A stretch of DNA of 64,000 bases, from the NCBI RefSeq assembly GCF_000327385.1, contig NW_008707001.1, positions 3,806,382 through 3,870,381 on the forward strand, given 5' to 3'. Positions 13,776-27,686 of the stretch are shown here, one piece after another. This DNA comes from Lottia gigantea. Lineage: Eukaryota > Mollusca > Gastropoda > Lottiidae. A program made the position numbers and the translations under genes. The notes under the pieces are model-generated. The model did not search any database. It was not told the DNA's origin and worked only from the letters and a program-made list of their open reading frames with translations. Position 1 is the stretch's first letter; each line of letters opens with the position of its first letter.

Positions 13776-14026
13776 TCATCCAAACAATTTTTCTCTTAAA
13801 TGTGTTGTGGAATATTTGCTGATATTGTTTTCATGTAGGCCTACTTCTTTAATGTGACCATTTAATTCTTTCAAAACTGACTGTCTAGCATCTGTTAGCA
13901 TGCCAGGGCTGATGTATGGATGGTTTGATATGTCAATGAAAAATTTGAAAGTCAATTCCTTCTCGTTCGCGCAACCCATATAGAAAGTTAAGAGATACAT
14001 GGCATTGTTGAAGTACTTGAAGATAC
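13776..14026 (-). CDS. Possible minus-strand terminal exon or coding remnant, unrecognised
   Basis: On the minus strand, an acceptor-like ttatccttgcttag precedes a frame open to TGA at 13776-13778. It reads IFKYFNNAMYLLTFYMGCAN, then EKELTFKFFIDISNHPYISP, GMLTDARQSVLKELNGHIKE and an ending HLREKLFG. The codon choice (for example GGT TGC GCG AAC GAG AAG) is less AT-biased than nearby random frames. AATAAA (minus strand, 13756-13761) and an A-run follow within about 20 bases, as in a terminal exon or the tail of a retrocopy. An internal gtaggcctac could act as a donor. No family recognised; it may be host or transposon-derived. Confidence 0.28.
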
Positions 14027-14033
14027 TAAGCAA

Positions 14034-17000
14034 GGATAAAACTGACTAATTTGCTATTAATGTAAGCTATGGTTTACTATGATAACTTTACTATATTTTA
14101 CTAGTAATCAAACTACCTGCGTTGTTTACTATCCAAATAAACAATTACATGTAACTAATGGGCTGTAATCACTTGTTTGTGAACATTGGGAATTAGTGTA
14201 ACTACAATCTGAGGACCAACAGATAGTTTTCATACATGGGTAGCAAATGGATTTTAAATTTTGCTGATAGAAAGAAATTAACACGACTGCATACACATGA
14301 TGATGCTCCTGCTTTCAAAGGAGAAGGATTGTTCGATTTTTGATTTGCACTGAGGTTCATGTGAGATGATCAGATGCTAAGCTGTCTATTATTGGACATT
14401 GTGTGAGTTCATTGGAAGTTGGAAGAGGTCACCTAGTCTAGTGATATCATGTGTTTCAGATATACAACCCTGATCAGGACAGCTAGATTTGGAAGTGGAA
14501 ATTTAATTTCATATATAAGACTTCTGAGAAAGATAACCAAACTCACTAGTTTTGAATATGGGGGTTAACTTTCTTTGGCGGAACCAACCCCTTAAACAGC
14601 TAGTTATAGACATGGTGGCCTAGTAATAGTTAACTCCCTGGACAGTCTGTTGCTGTTTGACACCATCTCATGTAGATATCAGATCTGTATTGGGAAATAA
14701 CATAGTACCTCTGATAAAGGCCATTGGGAAAGACCTGCCTCAGTATAACAGGTGTTGCTGATTTATTATAACAATATGTTACATGGATGTCAAATACCTT
14801 GAATTACTACTTGTAGTAGTAATACTTGGCATTACCATACACTCTATGCTGTCAGGTGTCAACAGAAGTGTATAGATTCAGCAGATATCAGCCAAAGTGG
14901 AATGCATGACTAGGGGAAACCAATGTGTTAAATCAGAAGGTATGACTTCAGTCTATGAAGTTACCAATCTTTGGATCAACATGAAGATGTCATTGAGCTA
15001 AGGTCTAAAACTGTTGTGATAATAGGCACGTTAAGACACCTATACAAAGTCATCAGGTTGCAGTGTATAGGGCCACATACAGGATCACTGATGAGGGGAA
15101 ACAGTTTTGATAAAGAAATCAAGGGTTTTGTAGAAGGGTCTGACATTTTCATGTACCAGATTCAGTGTAAAAGTTATTTTTCTGAAAATGTACCTGCAAG
15201 CAATTCAATATTTTGGTCTTAAGTATACTTTGTAAGATTTCATTGTTGTGAAGGTGACCAGAATTGAGGTGATGTGTGTGTGGTTTTTGGCCAACATCCA
15301 ATAATAATGCAGTTTAACACGAAATCTACATCAATGAATTAAAAGTCGACAAACACCTCTTAATTCCTGCATTCAGATTATAACATCTTTCACTTACAAT
15401 AAAGTGCAGTACCTACAGCATTGTTTTTATAACGGATTATAAAATATACAACGCTAATAAGAGGATGTACGAGGTTTCTATCAACTGACATGCTATGATG
15501 TCATATCCTGTTAATCTGGTATATAATAGAGACGCTCCATGCTTTTTTTTTTAACACTGAAATTAATTTATACCCGATCTAAACATGTAATCTATAATTA
15601 TCCTTATTGTTTTGTTGTACACAAAGTTTCAACAATTTACATGGTAATCTCATACCATAACTTTGTATTCCATAGAAATGGCAAAATTCATATTTTACTG
15701 CCCCAAATGGACAAATTGTAATGTTTCTAAAAAATACTATGGTGTACAACCATTACAACTTAGGTTCATTCGGTCCCTGGCCAAACCTCTTGGCACTGAT
15801 CTTTCTGGATTATCTGTACCCGTTTACAACTGTGTCGATTGGAGTGTTTCCAAAAAGGAAAAAAGGAAAAAATTGACATAATTTTACGCATTTATTCCTG
15901 TTTACTATTTCATAGTGCCAAGCCTCTTTAATTCTAATTTTCAACACTCCTAAATATTTGTTCTGGAAGATTTTATCGTTTTATTTATATTCAGGTTTTT
16001 ATTGTTTGGGTTTGCCATTTCAACATTGTATTAAAGGTAGAGTTTTTACATTCCTTGGTGATCTGGTCTTTGTTATCAGACTCTTCCACCTTTTGCCACA
16101 AATTTGATCAGGTTTCAATTCAGAGAATACCACTCTCGATACTAGCGTGGTGTAAGTTCAGTGTAACACTACAGACATGTGTTGCTCTCGCGTCTAGATC
16201 TCCAGTCTTCACACGCCTGCAATAATCAGACTTCCTGCACACCAGGTAAAAATAATGGTACTAACGTAGACCATGATTATTTTGATTATCTGAAGGTGGT
16301 GTTTGGAGAGATTAGACTGTATTATCAAACAGTTTTTATCTTCAGACAAACCTACGCTTTACTGATATCTGGTCAGACGTCATTGGTACAATAAGTCTTC
16401 CATTTCAAATGATCATGATTAAATTTGTTTAAAATTTAGTAGCTTAAGTTTCCCATTGGTAACAAATTTTTTTGAATGTTAATCAGGGCTGTTAATTTGG
16501 GTCATTTCCCAGTCATGACATACAGGGCTGCTCAAATGACAAAAATGAAAAAAGATAAAGAGATTTATGCTATGGGGCCCTGAGATTGTAACTTTTTCCG
16601 ATGGTATTAGTCATATATGTTGATAACACTTATATGTCACCTACCCCCACAAAATGATGAAACTGATGTGTGTGAGCTATTTGTCTGGCCAGTTAGTAAA
16701 GAGATATTGTCAAGGGTGTATCTGGTAATAAAATAAAGAGGTACTAATCGAGAAACAGCGGGGATTAAAGATAGACAGAAAACCTCAGATTTATTCATAA
16801 AAACTCAGCAGTATGTCTGACTTTAATGGTCATTCAGGTCTATTTTCTTTCAATTTGTGATATTATATCTACGTTTTATAGCCTTATAATACCTTATAGA
16901 AAGTTGGGGTTGTTTTGATAACATTATTTCTAAGCCATTTCTTAGCAAAAGTTTGAAAGACACACATTTTGAAGGGATAAAACTTAAGCTTTTGGTAATC

Positions 17001-18839
17001 ACCTAATGGCCCTTGGTTGAAACTTCTTCAATAGATCTGTCCAATGTGACCAAGCATAACAATCCAAGCAATGATAAATTACCAACAGCTCATCCATCAA
17101 TTACTTTTACATAATTATATGGAAAATGAATGTAATAACAGTCTAACAGGTCCCATATTCAGAATCTTGCTCATATTATTTGGTTAATACAGCAAGTACC
17201 ACTGTTTAGGACTATCAGGCCAGTACAGACGATATTCGACATTTTATCAGACATGTCAGGTCTCCAGGGCTGAAAAATAACACCTTTCTAGCGAGGTATC
17301 AAAGCTCAAGGCTAGTGCTATAGAAATATTATTCATGTCTATATTTTCTTAGCATAATTCTTTAAGTTGAAGGCCATGGTAACATTCAGATATTTTTATT
17401 CCTTGGGGACTGACTGAACTAGATTGTTATCTACAAATGTTACATTTTGTGGTTTGTGGAGTAACAGCTTTAGAATTTGACAACAAAACTTACCAAAACA
17501 TCATGAGTATCATCACAGCAAAATTGCTGTTTTTGGTGAACCTTTTCTTTTTATGATGGCCTAGACAGTTTTAACTCAACTCACATTCTCTGTTGGTGGG
17601 TGAACAATCTGGCCTTGCAATGAAGGAAAGAGGGGCACTGAACACTGAAAGAGCAAAAAGCAATATTGCTTAGAGCACTTGGCTTGATGAACCCAGGCAT
17701 CCCAGCTTTTAAGGATTGATGTCTTTTTTTGATCCATCTCAGTCAGAAGTAACCTGTCTCTGGCGATAACTTTAAGGAAACAATCAGGAAACAATCAAAT
17801 TTTGTCCATAACTTCTCCATAACATAGACTTTCAAAAGTAGCAAGGAATGATTTCAATCTCAGAAGCTATGGATCAAGAAACACAAAATAACCTTGAAAA
17901 AAGTATTTCTGTAAAAAATGTTTTGTGAAATAATTTATCCAATATGGTACAGACGTATGTAAATAAAGAATTGAGAAGAAGTACTCAGTGTATAAATTGG
18001 ACATGGGTTGTGTAGAATGATACACACCTGGTATATTTTATATGTTATTCTCTCTATCATTTTACCTGGTTGATAATAAATACTACACAGTTAGGTGTCT
18101 ATTACAGTTGTTCCTATTGACTATATGCAAATCGGTAACAGCTTTTTGTGCTCTGGAAATGGCTCATCTGAGATATGAGTTCTAGAAGGCTATTGTCAGT
18201 ATTTTAAAGTAACATTGGCCAGTGACAGTTGAAAATTTATTGTCTAAAATAGATGCTTGGAGATAGTAAGAGTTCTTGGGGTTTGATACCTGCATAGATG
18301 AAAGCTTTGAATTTTTCAACTTGGTTTCTTTTTTCACAGGAAGATTTTAAATGCTTCAGACCAATATTTAATTTCAATTCATTGATACGGATACTTTTTA
18401 GTGCTCTGTAGTCTTCAGAATTGGCAATTGTACCATCAGAAATATGTTAAACTGAATGAAAATACTTGGGTTGTAATCAGAGCTAGAATAAAAAGATAAA
18501 AAATTGATGTTTGAGATACTGAGAAACAATAAAAGAGAAGTAATGTAAACATAATGTATTTTATTGCTAGTTTTATGGTTTTTGTCTAAGTGCAGATCAT
18601 ATCTATTTCATTCAGGTTAGCCCAGTGAGAACTATTGATAATAATTTGTAAATATTTACTATCAAAAATGGTTTTTATGAAGGCTTACATGGTTTATGGA
18701 TAGTTAATGAGCAGCCTGCTATATTGAGGTGTTCCAGACTGGTGTAGATGTCTGTGTTTACATTTTAGTGAACAAGATTGAAAATGAAGTGACTAGTTTT
18801 TTCCTAATAGAGATCATGGAAAGTTGAAATAAAGCTGGA
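14034..18839. other. No gene recognised
   Basis: Frames such as 14971-15222 and 15663-15881 are short and lack splice signals or protein-like composition that I can defend. No clear repeat array. It could be intron of the gene ending at 40278. Confidence 0.5.
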
Positions 18840-19080
18840 AAAGCTTGTATATAGTTTGTAATAGCTTGTATATAGTTTGTAATAGCTTGTATATAGTTTG
18901 TAATAGCTTGTATATAGTTTGTAATAGCGTGTATATAGTGTGTATATAGTTTGTAATAGCTTGTATATAGTTTGTAATAGCGTTTCTATAGTTTGTAATA
19001 GCTCGTATATAGTTTGTAATAGCTTTTATATAGTTTGTAATATCTTGTATATAGTTTGTAATAGGTTTGTGGTAATTGTA
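18840..19080. repeat. 21-bp minisatellite (AGCTTGTATATAGTTTGTAAT)n
   Basis: Consecutive copies of a 21-bp unit (TTGTATATAGTTTGTAATAGC and variants) run from about 18840. They become irregular after 19080 and peter out by about 19420, with scattered GTATATAG and TTTGTAATAG pieces. The 89-codon minus-strand frame over it is a by-product of the 7-codon period. Confidence 0.95.
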
Positions 19081-19425
19081 CAAATACTTTTAAATAGCGT
19101 ACATATTGAGTAAAAAAGATTAATAATAGCGTATAGATAGTTTGTAATAGCTTGTATATAGAGTGAAATTGTTATATTGCATATAGATAGTATATATAAT
19201 AGTTTGTATATGACTTGTATACAATGCAGAAATAGTTCGCAATTGCTTGTATATAGTTTGTAATAATATAGCTTTGTAATAGTTGTTTAAATAGCATATA
19301 TATAGAGTAAAAAGATTGTAAGAGTTTGTATATAGCTTTGTAATTATTTATTAATAGCTTGCATAAAATGTAACAAAGTTATAAGTTTATAATAGTTTGT
19401 ATATAGCATGTATATAGTATGCAAC
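19081..19425. repeat. Degenerate flank of the 21-bp minisatellite
   Basis: Fragments such as TAGTTTGTAATAGCTTGTATATA and TTTGTATATAGC recur with variable spacing, including larger blocks holding ATATAGAGTAAAAAGATT (near 19107 and 19300). It looks like an older, diverged part of the same array. Confidence 0.8.
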
Positions 19426-21092
19426 AGTGTGCCAACTTCATGTAAGTTTATGACAATACCTGCTGATAGAAACTGCAGGAAAAGATAATTGAATCATTAC
19501 TGAGGTATAATATAACAGTTAAAAAATGAGTAGTAAATATTATTGTAAGGAAGTTAATGATATTAAATGATCTTTCACACAATCTGCACCCATTAATCAC
19601 TTTTAGAATCATTTACCATGCATTCCTTTCTAATACCTTGTAAATAGAGTGCTATTATTCTTCATTCAATGTCTGTCAATCATATTACTTGTCTAAAAAC
19701 AGCTCATCTCATCTTTTTACCAGGTACACAAGTCACTTCTCCCTTATTTTTTTGGCCAAACTGTAACATTGGTTTACCTAGCTATAGAATAAAAATGAAT
19801 TCATCCATTCCTAGACTAAATTAACCATGCTTTTAGAGTGCTATTTAGTCATTTTATTTGTCTAAGAATATTTCATCTCATTTCTTTATCAGGTATACAA
19901 GTCACTTCTTCCTAAGGGTGCCCATCACACAATAGCAAATCCTGGAAATATCAGTCATTGTACACAAGTCCGTTTTCTCTATTTCTAAACTTGTTATGTG
20001 TATAAAGGACACTGATAGCATACATGCTTAAAAATTGAAGAATAACAGACGTCTGATTGAAAATTTAAATAGTTCATATTGATGCTATCTGTAACCTCAA
20101 GGATTATCGAATAGTCAATTTCAAGGGTGTACGAGTCACAAACAGTACAACTTTTTGTACCAAGCTCTGGAATGAGAATGACTTACTCGACTGCTAGAGT
20201 CATAAGGAGCAAAGGTGCATTGAAATTCAAGTGCAGAGGTCAAAAAGTTACAAAGAATATATGCCTTCTGTATTAGAAAGATGAATTGCACAACTGGTAT
20301 AGTCATATCAATTTTTATAAAAAATGTTCAAAGGCTGGAATATTCAAGTGCATTAATGTAGCAGAACATTCTTTTTGTGCTTGGGCAGTTGTGAAAGTCA
20401 TTATTACTTTTACATTGCATATTCATAGACCAGAATTACCTGGTGCAATGGTTTTTACAGTCGATTTTTATAGCCAACAATCATTCAAATCTTAACTTTT
20501 GGCAACTGCCATTTTTAAAAATTGGCTTCTCTGATCTGAATTTTGAGAGTCTCTGGAATCAGCCTTCATGAAACAAACTTGTATTGGATCTTATAGAAGA
20601 TAAGTAGCTGTAGAAGCACTGGCAAAGATCAAGAGATGATTTCATTTGGGTTCACCAACTTCAGCTCTGACATTCTACATTACTTATTTTGAAAATTGTT
20701 GTGATTCATGTATGATTAATAATTTGTGACACCTTTAGATGTGATGGCTATTGAACCTTCCATGGTATTCGTCCTACTTGAAACTGAACTTCTCTGAAAC
20801 AAAATGCCAGTCAAAATACCTTTGAATAGTAAATGGCACCAATAATAATTTATGGCTTCACCTATAGATATAACAACTATTGAATTCTAGAATCCATACA
20901 TATAGAATCTCATCATATAATTCTGACTTGAAACTTGACCATTGTGAGGTTAATCATACAGACAAATTGATGGTATTTACTGGTCTGAAAACCTCCCACT
21001 AGAAGTATTTGGTGTAGAACAAAAGAAAACAGTTCAATAACCTTTTACAATCCATGCATATCAACACAAACATGAGGTTAGACCTGCTGCTG

Positions 21093-21373
21093 TTAAAGGA
21101 ACACTACCTCTTAGAATAGACATGAAATTTAAAGTCTCAAACTTGGTGAATAAGAGCATATTTTCATCAGTTGGACTAACAGGTACTATGACTAAAAAAT
21201 AGTAGTATCTCTATATAACACAATATATCCATTATTTAATTATTGAAAAATACTTCTAAATATGTTTCAAGATTACATTGTTTAATGGATTATAGATGAA
21301 TTCTCTTGTAATGTCCACTGATGAACAAAGAATTGTTTCAGCCATCCTATCCTAAGAGGTAGTATACCTTTAA
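21093..21373. mobile_element. Foldback MITE family A, TTAA-flanked
   Basis: The left end TTAAAGGAACACTACCTCTT is mirrored at the right by AAGAGGTAGTATACCTTTAA, giving inverted ends just inside TTAA on both sides. Related copies are at 29579 and 56238. No coding capacity. Confidence 0.75.
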
Positions 21374-21641
21374 GTTTGGTTAGTTTTATCAAAGGTCATC
21401 TCCAGCTTATTGTGGTAAAACTTGGTGGTTTGTTAATTTACCTTGCTAAAGTTATCTACATCAGTTAGTCCAATAATTACCTACTTCAATTACATTACAT
21501 AATTCTTATCAGCAAAATACTTGTGTTACTAGGCACTTGGTGTTTAAGAAAGAATATGTATAAGTTCTAACCAGACCTCATGATATAACATTTTTAAAGT
21601 TTATTAACGGGTTTTCGTCAATTCCCATGGTGTGTGTAGGT

Positions 21642-21770
21642 TTAAAGGTAATTGTAAATGAAATATTAAAACATCATATACCCTGAACTCCAAGTTAATT
21701 ACATTTATAATGGCTGCTTCACCGAAAGCACAGTGGCCAGTAAAACCACTGCTAGTGTTGAAACTATTAA
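21642..21770. mobile_element. Diverged relative of the piggyBac-like MITE
   Basis: It shares GTAAATGAAATA, ATACCCTGAACTCCAAGT and GTGGCCAGTAAAACCACTGC with the 27687 element and is again bounded by TTAA. Ends are decayed (right: CTAGTGTTGAAACTATTAA). Confidence 0.5.
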
Positions 21771-23404
21771 AACGCAAAAATCCTCAATTTCAGATTTTCA
21801 AGTTTTTTCAGATCGTTTTAAGCTATCTGTAACTGTCTGAACAGGGTACATATTTTATTGGTATATGATCATTGTCTGGTTGAGTACATGGTAAAACTAG
21901 GTAGATTGTTACAAGGATAATCTAATGTTAAAAGCTTTCTTTTTAATACAGGGTTATCTGTGGCATACATATCACATGGGTAGAAATAATGATGCCAAAT
22001 CATGTAGCATCAAAGAACAAGGAACTAAACAAGGTTAATGCTGATGTTATATAATATAAAGGTTTAAAGAGACAACTTGAATCTGGAATCTGATTATATT
22101 TTAATTGTTGGCATCTGTAAAGTATCAAAAGCCATTTTATAAGTTCATTGATAAAGGTGCTATAGAGAATTTGTAATAGTATAGAAGTTGAGACAAAATA
22201 CCCAATATGGTTCTATATTGCATTACTCTGAATAAGGTAAAGTCAAAACTGTAACTGAAATGTGGAATTTAATTTCCAAATATGAATGTATATTGACAAT
22301 GTGTGTAAACTAGAAGATGAGCTCTTGTGACAATCAAACAAACTAGTTGCCAATGATAAATTTCAGTGAGAGTGAAAATGATTTTTGGAAGACATGCATC
22401 CAATTCACTTACAATAATAGGGTTGTTTTCAAGCAAAGGACCATCGAAATGTACCCTGAATATATCTGTTTTCTCCCAAAGAGAAAGTTCATCAAGGCTG
22501 CTTTTATTATAGAGCAACCCTACCAGCTTTACAAACTGTTAATCTTTACTTTCATTTTATTTTTGCCTCTCTCTACAAACCAGTAAAAGCTAAAGTGTTT
22601 GTACCAGATTAGAGTGCAATGTATGTCTGTACTTTTGTACCAATGTAACTTTATACTTTGTTGTCATAATAAAACCATACCACATTTGAAAATCAGAAAG
22701 AAAACCACAATAAACTGGTGAGTAAGATGATATAAAAAGTTATGTGTTCTGTGGTTTTTAGATTTTTGTCAGTCTGACTGCTGTTTGAGTTTGTCAGTTC
22801 TGTATCAGTTTTGTTACAAGACATTCTGACATGAAAGGAAGGCCAATGAGTTCATCAAACTTCTGATATCTTTAACCTACTGATAATGATTGGTTCTAGA
22901 TATCCTTTCTTGAATTATCAAGGTTTTTTTATTTTTGGTATTTTTTGCCAATCGTCTGACTTTTCTAAAATTTTTAGATATATGGCAATGATATTTTCAA
23001 TGACCTTTTTTTAATGCTCCCTGAATTTTTCTCCAAACTTTAGAATGTTGACAATTGGGCTAGATATTTATTACAGCAAGAGGTCTATCAACACTTTTGC
23101 ACTGAAATGTGAAAGCAGAACATCTGTATCAAAGGACTCTTTTTTGGGGTTGGCTTCTTAATGATTCCTAATCTCACAATGTATCAATGCAACCTGTAAA
23201 AGATAGATAAATAGACCAGCCATCACATTTATTACTAGAAAAATGTCCAATGAACTCCAGAAGGTTAACACTAGCACAAGTTTTTATTAACAAGAGATCC
23301 AGCAACACAGAATAGTGCATTTATCTCATAATAGTGGAGACAGAACACCACATCATTTCAACCTGTAACAATAAGGAAAATAGATCAGCACCCACATTTA
23401 TTAT

Positions 23405-23625
23405 TTGGATGGGACAATAAATCAAGGCTCCATGTGTTACAGACTGTTCACGTTAAAGATCCCTCGACACTTGGAAATTGAAAAAGAGCAGGCTAATGCC
23501 GTTGTCCTTGCAAAATTTCCCTCATTGTACCCTGCATGGTGTTGCCTGTCTTCATTAGTCGACATGGTGCAAAAAGTTGGACGTAAAACTCTTTTCATTT
23601 CATTTCATTCCCACATTTATTACAA
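23405..23625 (+). mobile_element. SINE copy, body and tail
   Basis: It shares long stretches with the copy at 28255, such as AAAGATCCCTCGACA, AAAAAGAGCAGGCT, CAAAATTTCCCTCATTGTAC and CCTGCATGGTGTTGCC. It ends in a (CATTT)n-like tail (ttttcatttcatttcattcc). The 81-codon frame over it is not a gene. Confidence 0.85.
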
Positions 23626-24347
23626 GACAAATGCCATGAGTAGAATGTGATAAGACCTGCTTCTTATCAGTAAACAACCTAACTAGCAAATTAATTGTAG
23701 GAGTAAAATGGTGGTATCTTGTGGAGTTGAGATCTATTGGTGCCAAGATAACTCAAATATTCCATTAATATTTGGCCTTGAAATAGAGGATGTACACAGC
23801 AGGAGACTTGCAAGATGATTTGTTATAGTAGAAAATAAAAGATGTCTGAAGTGGATGAGCAGATTTGGCTGCAGGGAACAATTATTGCTTTTAGTCACTA
23901 TTCCATCACCATTCAAGATGTCAATGTCCTCTAAGCAGATTTGCATTATGACTGCAAAAGTTTGAAGGTGTCTTCTTTTCTATTAAAAACAAAAAGAAAG
24001 ATTTGTTGATCTTATTAATGGAGGGAAAGACATTATGAGGGTGTCCTCTATCCAATACTAATCTGTGTCAAAGGTTTCTTGATATCAAGATTGTCAAATC
24101 AGTCAACTTCATGGACACTATCTGCTCATCAGAAATCTTGATTTGGACATATTTGATTGGGCAGTACCCAATTCAAACCTTCTGTACCTGCTTGCCTATT
24201 AAAGAAAAAATTTACTGGATATTTACGGAGCAATTTTTTCATATCTACTGGTAGCTAGTTGCATTTTCATTAGAAATTTTGCTTTGAAGATATGTAATTG
24301 GTTCGTACCTTATTTAAACCTTCTGTACCTGCTTACATTTTCTTAGA

Positions 24348-24440
24348 TTTCGCACCATTTTCCTTGCCCATTTCCTCGCCCTTTTCCTTGCCCATTTCCT
24401 TGCCCTTTTCCTCACCCATTTCCTTAACTTTCTTACCCTG
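24348..24440. repeat. Pyrimidine-rich minisatellite, ~13-14-base unit
   Basis: CCATTTTCCTTGCCCATTTC is followed by repeated CTTGCCC(A/T)TTTCC units through CTCACCCATTTCC; about six copies on the plus strand, all C/T-biased. Confidence 0.85.
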
Positions 24441-25317
24441 ACCTTTTTACTTGCTTTCTCGTGGGTGAGAAATTGTAAGTATGTAGTATATTAAAGAACA
24501 ATTTTACTTGCTGATGGAGCAGTGTCTTTAAGTCTACTAGTAGCAAGCAGTTGAAATATTAATGTGCTTGTTACCATTCTTTATAAAGATTAATGTAAGA
24601 GTGAATATACCTAATCAGAGTTATATATTACAATTAGAATACCATTCTGAAGTTAGAGATTACAATGAAATCATTATGCCAATGGTGTTGAAAGGAATTT
24701 TTTATAAATAATTGGTAAATCTTGTAATTTGACACAGCTTTCTATAACAGATTGGTAGAATGTGATAAAATAAAAAAGGAAATTTAGATATAGAGGGGTA
24801 TGTTGGGATTGGGAACTTCCAATATAGACAGCAATGGAACTTATTAATGCACAAAGCTACAACAATTTTAGGTACTGACCAATAACACTAAAATCATCTT
24901 ACGTTAAGTTTTTCTGGGACAGGTCCCAAGTCCCAGGTAAATATGATGACAGATTCTTATTCTGATATGAACTGCAAAAGTTTCATCTGTGAGAAAATTA
25001 GATGGCAACATCCCTTTCAAATTAATTTGAAGTTATTTTAGTTTTTTGACAAAATACCAGTCATATTTGAGTACCTATTTCAGTATTAGAGATATCATAC
25101 TGGTATTTGAAGTTAAATTAACCTTTACCAAAGTCTACAATGATATCTGGTAAATCATTTACTTTCACTATAGTACATGAAAAAAGTGCTCTTTCATCTC
25201 ACAACAATTTAAAATGCAATAAGTTATGGCAAATTGGGGTACTTGTTGCCAAAATTGCTCAACTTCATTGGTATCAAAGATGAGTCTTAATTCGTAAAAA
25301 AAATGTCAAATTCTTTA

Positions 25318-25375
25318 AGTCAAGGCCCTGTGTGCTAAAAGCTTTGTACATTAAAGATCCTTTGACAATTAAAAA
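25318..25375 (+). mobile_element. SINE fragment
   Basis: GTCAAGGCCCTGTGTGCTA, then TACATTAAAGATCCTTTGAC, match the mid-body of the SINE at 28280-28335. Older and truncated. Confidence 0.6.
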
Positions 25376-26637
25376 CTAATAAATCATGATGATAGTTCAA
25401 TAACTTGCAGAAAAAGTATAAACAAAACTAAAAAATGTTCATTTTATTTCTGTGATTCCTAGTAGAACTATGTTTTCTATGCACTATTTTGTCAACTAAA
25501 TGCTCAAACCATCGAAAAATCATTGAAAATCAAAAGAGTTATTTCACTGAATGGATCAAAGAATTTGATGTGATAACTTGTTTTGTGAAATTATTGAGAA
25601 ATATGAAGGGACTAAGTGCATTAGAATTATGTTGGTATTTTTGTTTAGATATGGTAGATTGTTCAGTTAATGTTATCAGTGAAGGGTGGTATAATAGACT
25701 AAAAAAGGTGTATTATACACGTCTTCAATGGTACATAGTAATAAGTATAATAAACTATAGACAATTGTGTCAGAATTATTAAAAAGATAGCATCTATTAC
25801 TGGATAATAGAGACTCCATCAACTAGCGCTGGATGATAGAAAATCAACCATGGAGAAAATTACTTATCAATATAGAGTAGATTTTAAAGTGACATAGTCA
25901 ACAAATTATCTAATGTAATAATAACAATTGACTGCACAATAGGAAAAATTATTGAAAGCTCAATTTTGCTAAATTAAGCAGTCATCACCCTGATTCAGCA
26001 TCTTGGATTTAATGAAGATGAACCACACTTCAGGTTTCAACTTTGAAAGTTATTCTATCAAATGGTAACATAGATAAAAAGATGACTAGATCCCTTTAAC
26101 TATACTTTGATCAAATTATGATTATCAAATATTTTCACTGTCTACTAGCTCCAGACTTCCAAAGGAATTTTGCATCAGATATTGCGGGTCCCTTCGGACA
26201 AAAATGTTTTCACATCATTGATACTAAAACAGCATAAAGGTATATCTTTGAATTGTAAAATACTAAAAGGTAAACTTGACATCAAAAGTAATTTAAAGAG
26301 ATCAAATTAGTGAACTTTTTTTTAATGTTTTCTTAAGAATAAAGGGCTCAAATACATGAGAAAGAAAGTGGCTGAATGATTCAAAAATTATTATTTTTGA
26401 TGTAAAGCATTCAAAGAGAAGATTAATTTTGTATATAATAAATATCTAGAAATTTTGTTATATCAATTTCAATGCTTTTCAGCTCTCAAACAGAATTTTT
26501 GTTGTTTATAAGATATATAGAAATAGGAGTAGGTAAAGAAGCACAAGATATATGGATATACTATTTCTGACATTTATTAACTCAAAGTTTCACATGCTCA
26601 TACAAGAGAATTTTTGTTGCTGATCTCTTGGATTAAA

Positions 26638-26735
26638 TTATCTCATTGCACACTGCATAGCTATACCATTAATAGCTTAGTAATATATAGTCAAATAAAA
26701 TGAAAAACTCCACCTCATTTCATTAAACATCTTTC
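26638..26735 (+). mobile_element. SINE 3' fragment
   Basis: CTCATTGCACACTGCATAG followed by AAAACTCCACCTCATTTCATT resembles the last part and tail of the SINE copies, with an insertion or drift between. Confidence 0.45.
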
Positions 26736-27686
26736 AAGGACTCGCGACACAAATGAAATATGACTAATACCCAAATTACTTTTCTACCATTCACAAAAAA
26801 AAATGAAGATTGTGAAAAATTATTTCAAAAAAAGGGTCAAGTTGATCTAGCCCTTCCTTTACTCCCCATTTTATTTATTTTATCATTACAGCATATGTTA
26901 ATAAAATATATAGACAACTCCCCTATCTGGTGAATCAAAACACAGAAAGATAAATATTTTCATTGATTACTATTCATTCAACCAGAAATCATTAAAGAGA
27001 GATTACCTTATGCATATTTTATCCAAAAATTTAATTTGTCCATTTGAGATTATTTTATTCAAGATAGGCATAGACGTTGTTGTTAATTTGGCTGTTGAAG
27101 CTACAGAATTCTAGACTTAATTTACTGTTTAGGAAACTTAACATGAAAAATAGTTAGTTTATTTGATTATTTCACACATTTATATGAAAAATATGAACAA
27201 ATCTTTATGTATATCTATGACAAATGTTTCTGTAAACTTTAAATTTAAGTAGTGCTCTAATTCAAAACGTATTCAAACTTAACCTTAAAAGTGTCAAAAA
27301 ACATTTCAGATTCCGAAGGTAATGATGATTAAAATATCTAATTGGCGCTATACCTTCAATATTACATTAAATTAAAACATTTATTGCACACTTAACCCTT
27401 TATAACCCTTTATATTAACCACTCCACCTATTTTAAATATTGATGGTTTTTAAATAATACACCTTTATTTTGTACTCAATATCTCCTATAGATTAGATCA
27501 GTTAGTCAATAACAAGTTTTCATTGATAATTTTTTTTACTTTTGGTGAATCATTTTCTCAAAAATGTTTTAATTGCCTCTTAATTTGTTTTAATTTTTTT
27601 AAATTTATGTCCTGGTACCAAGATATTTATAGAATGACATATTCATATAAACTTTATTTTCTATATATCATTAGCTTCAAAATGTT

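Noticed and set aside
18814-19083. 89-codon minus-strand frame (TNYIQAI repeats)
   Set aside because: Product of the 21-bp minisatellite.
22269-22586. Overlapping opposite-strand frames of about 80 codons
   Set aside because: Mutual shadows without protein-like composition or splice signals.
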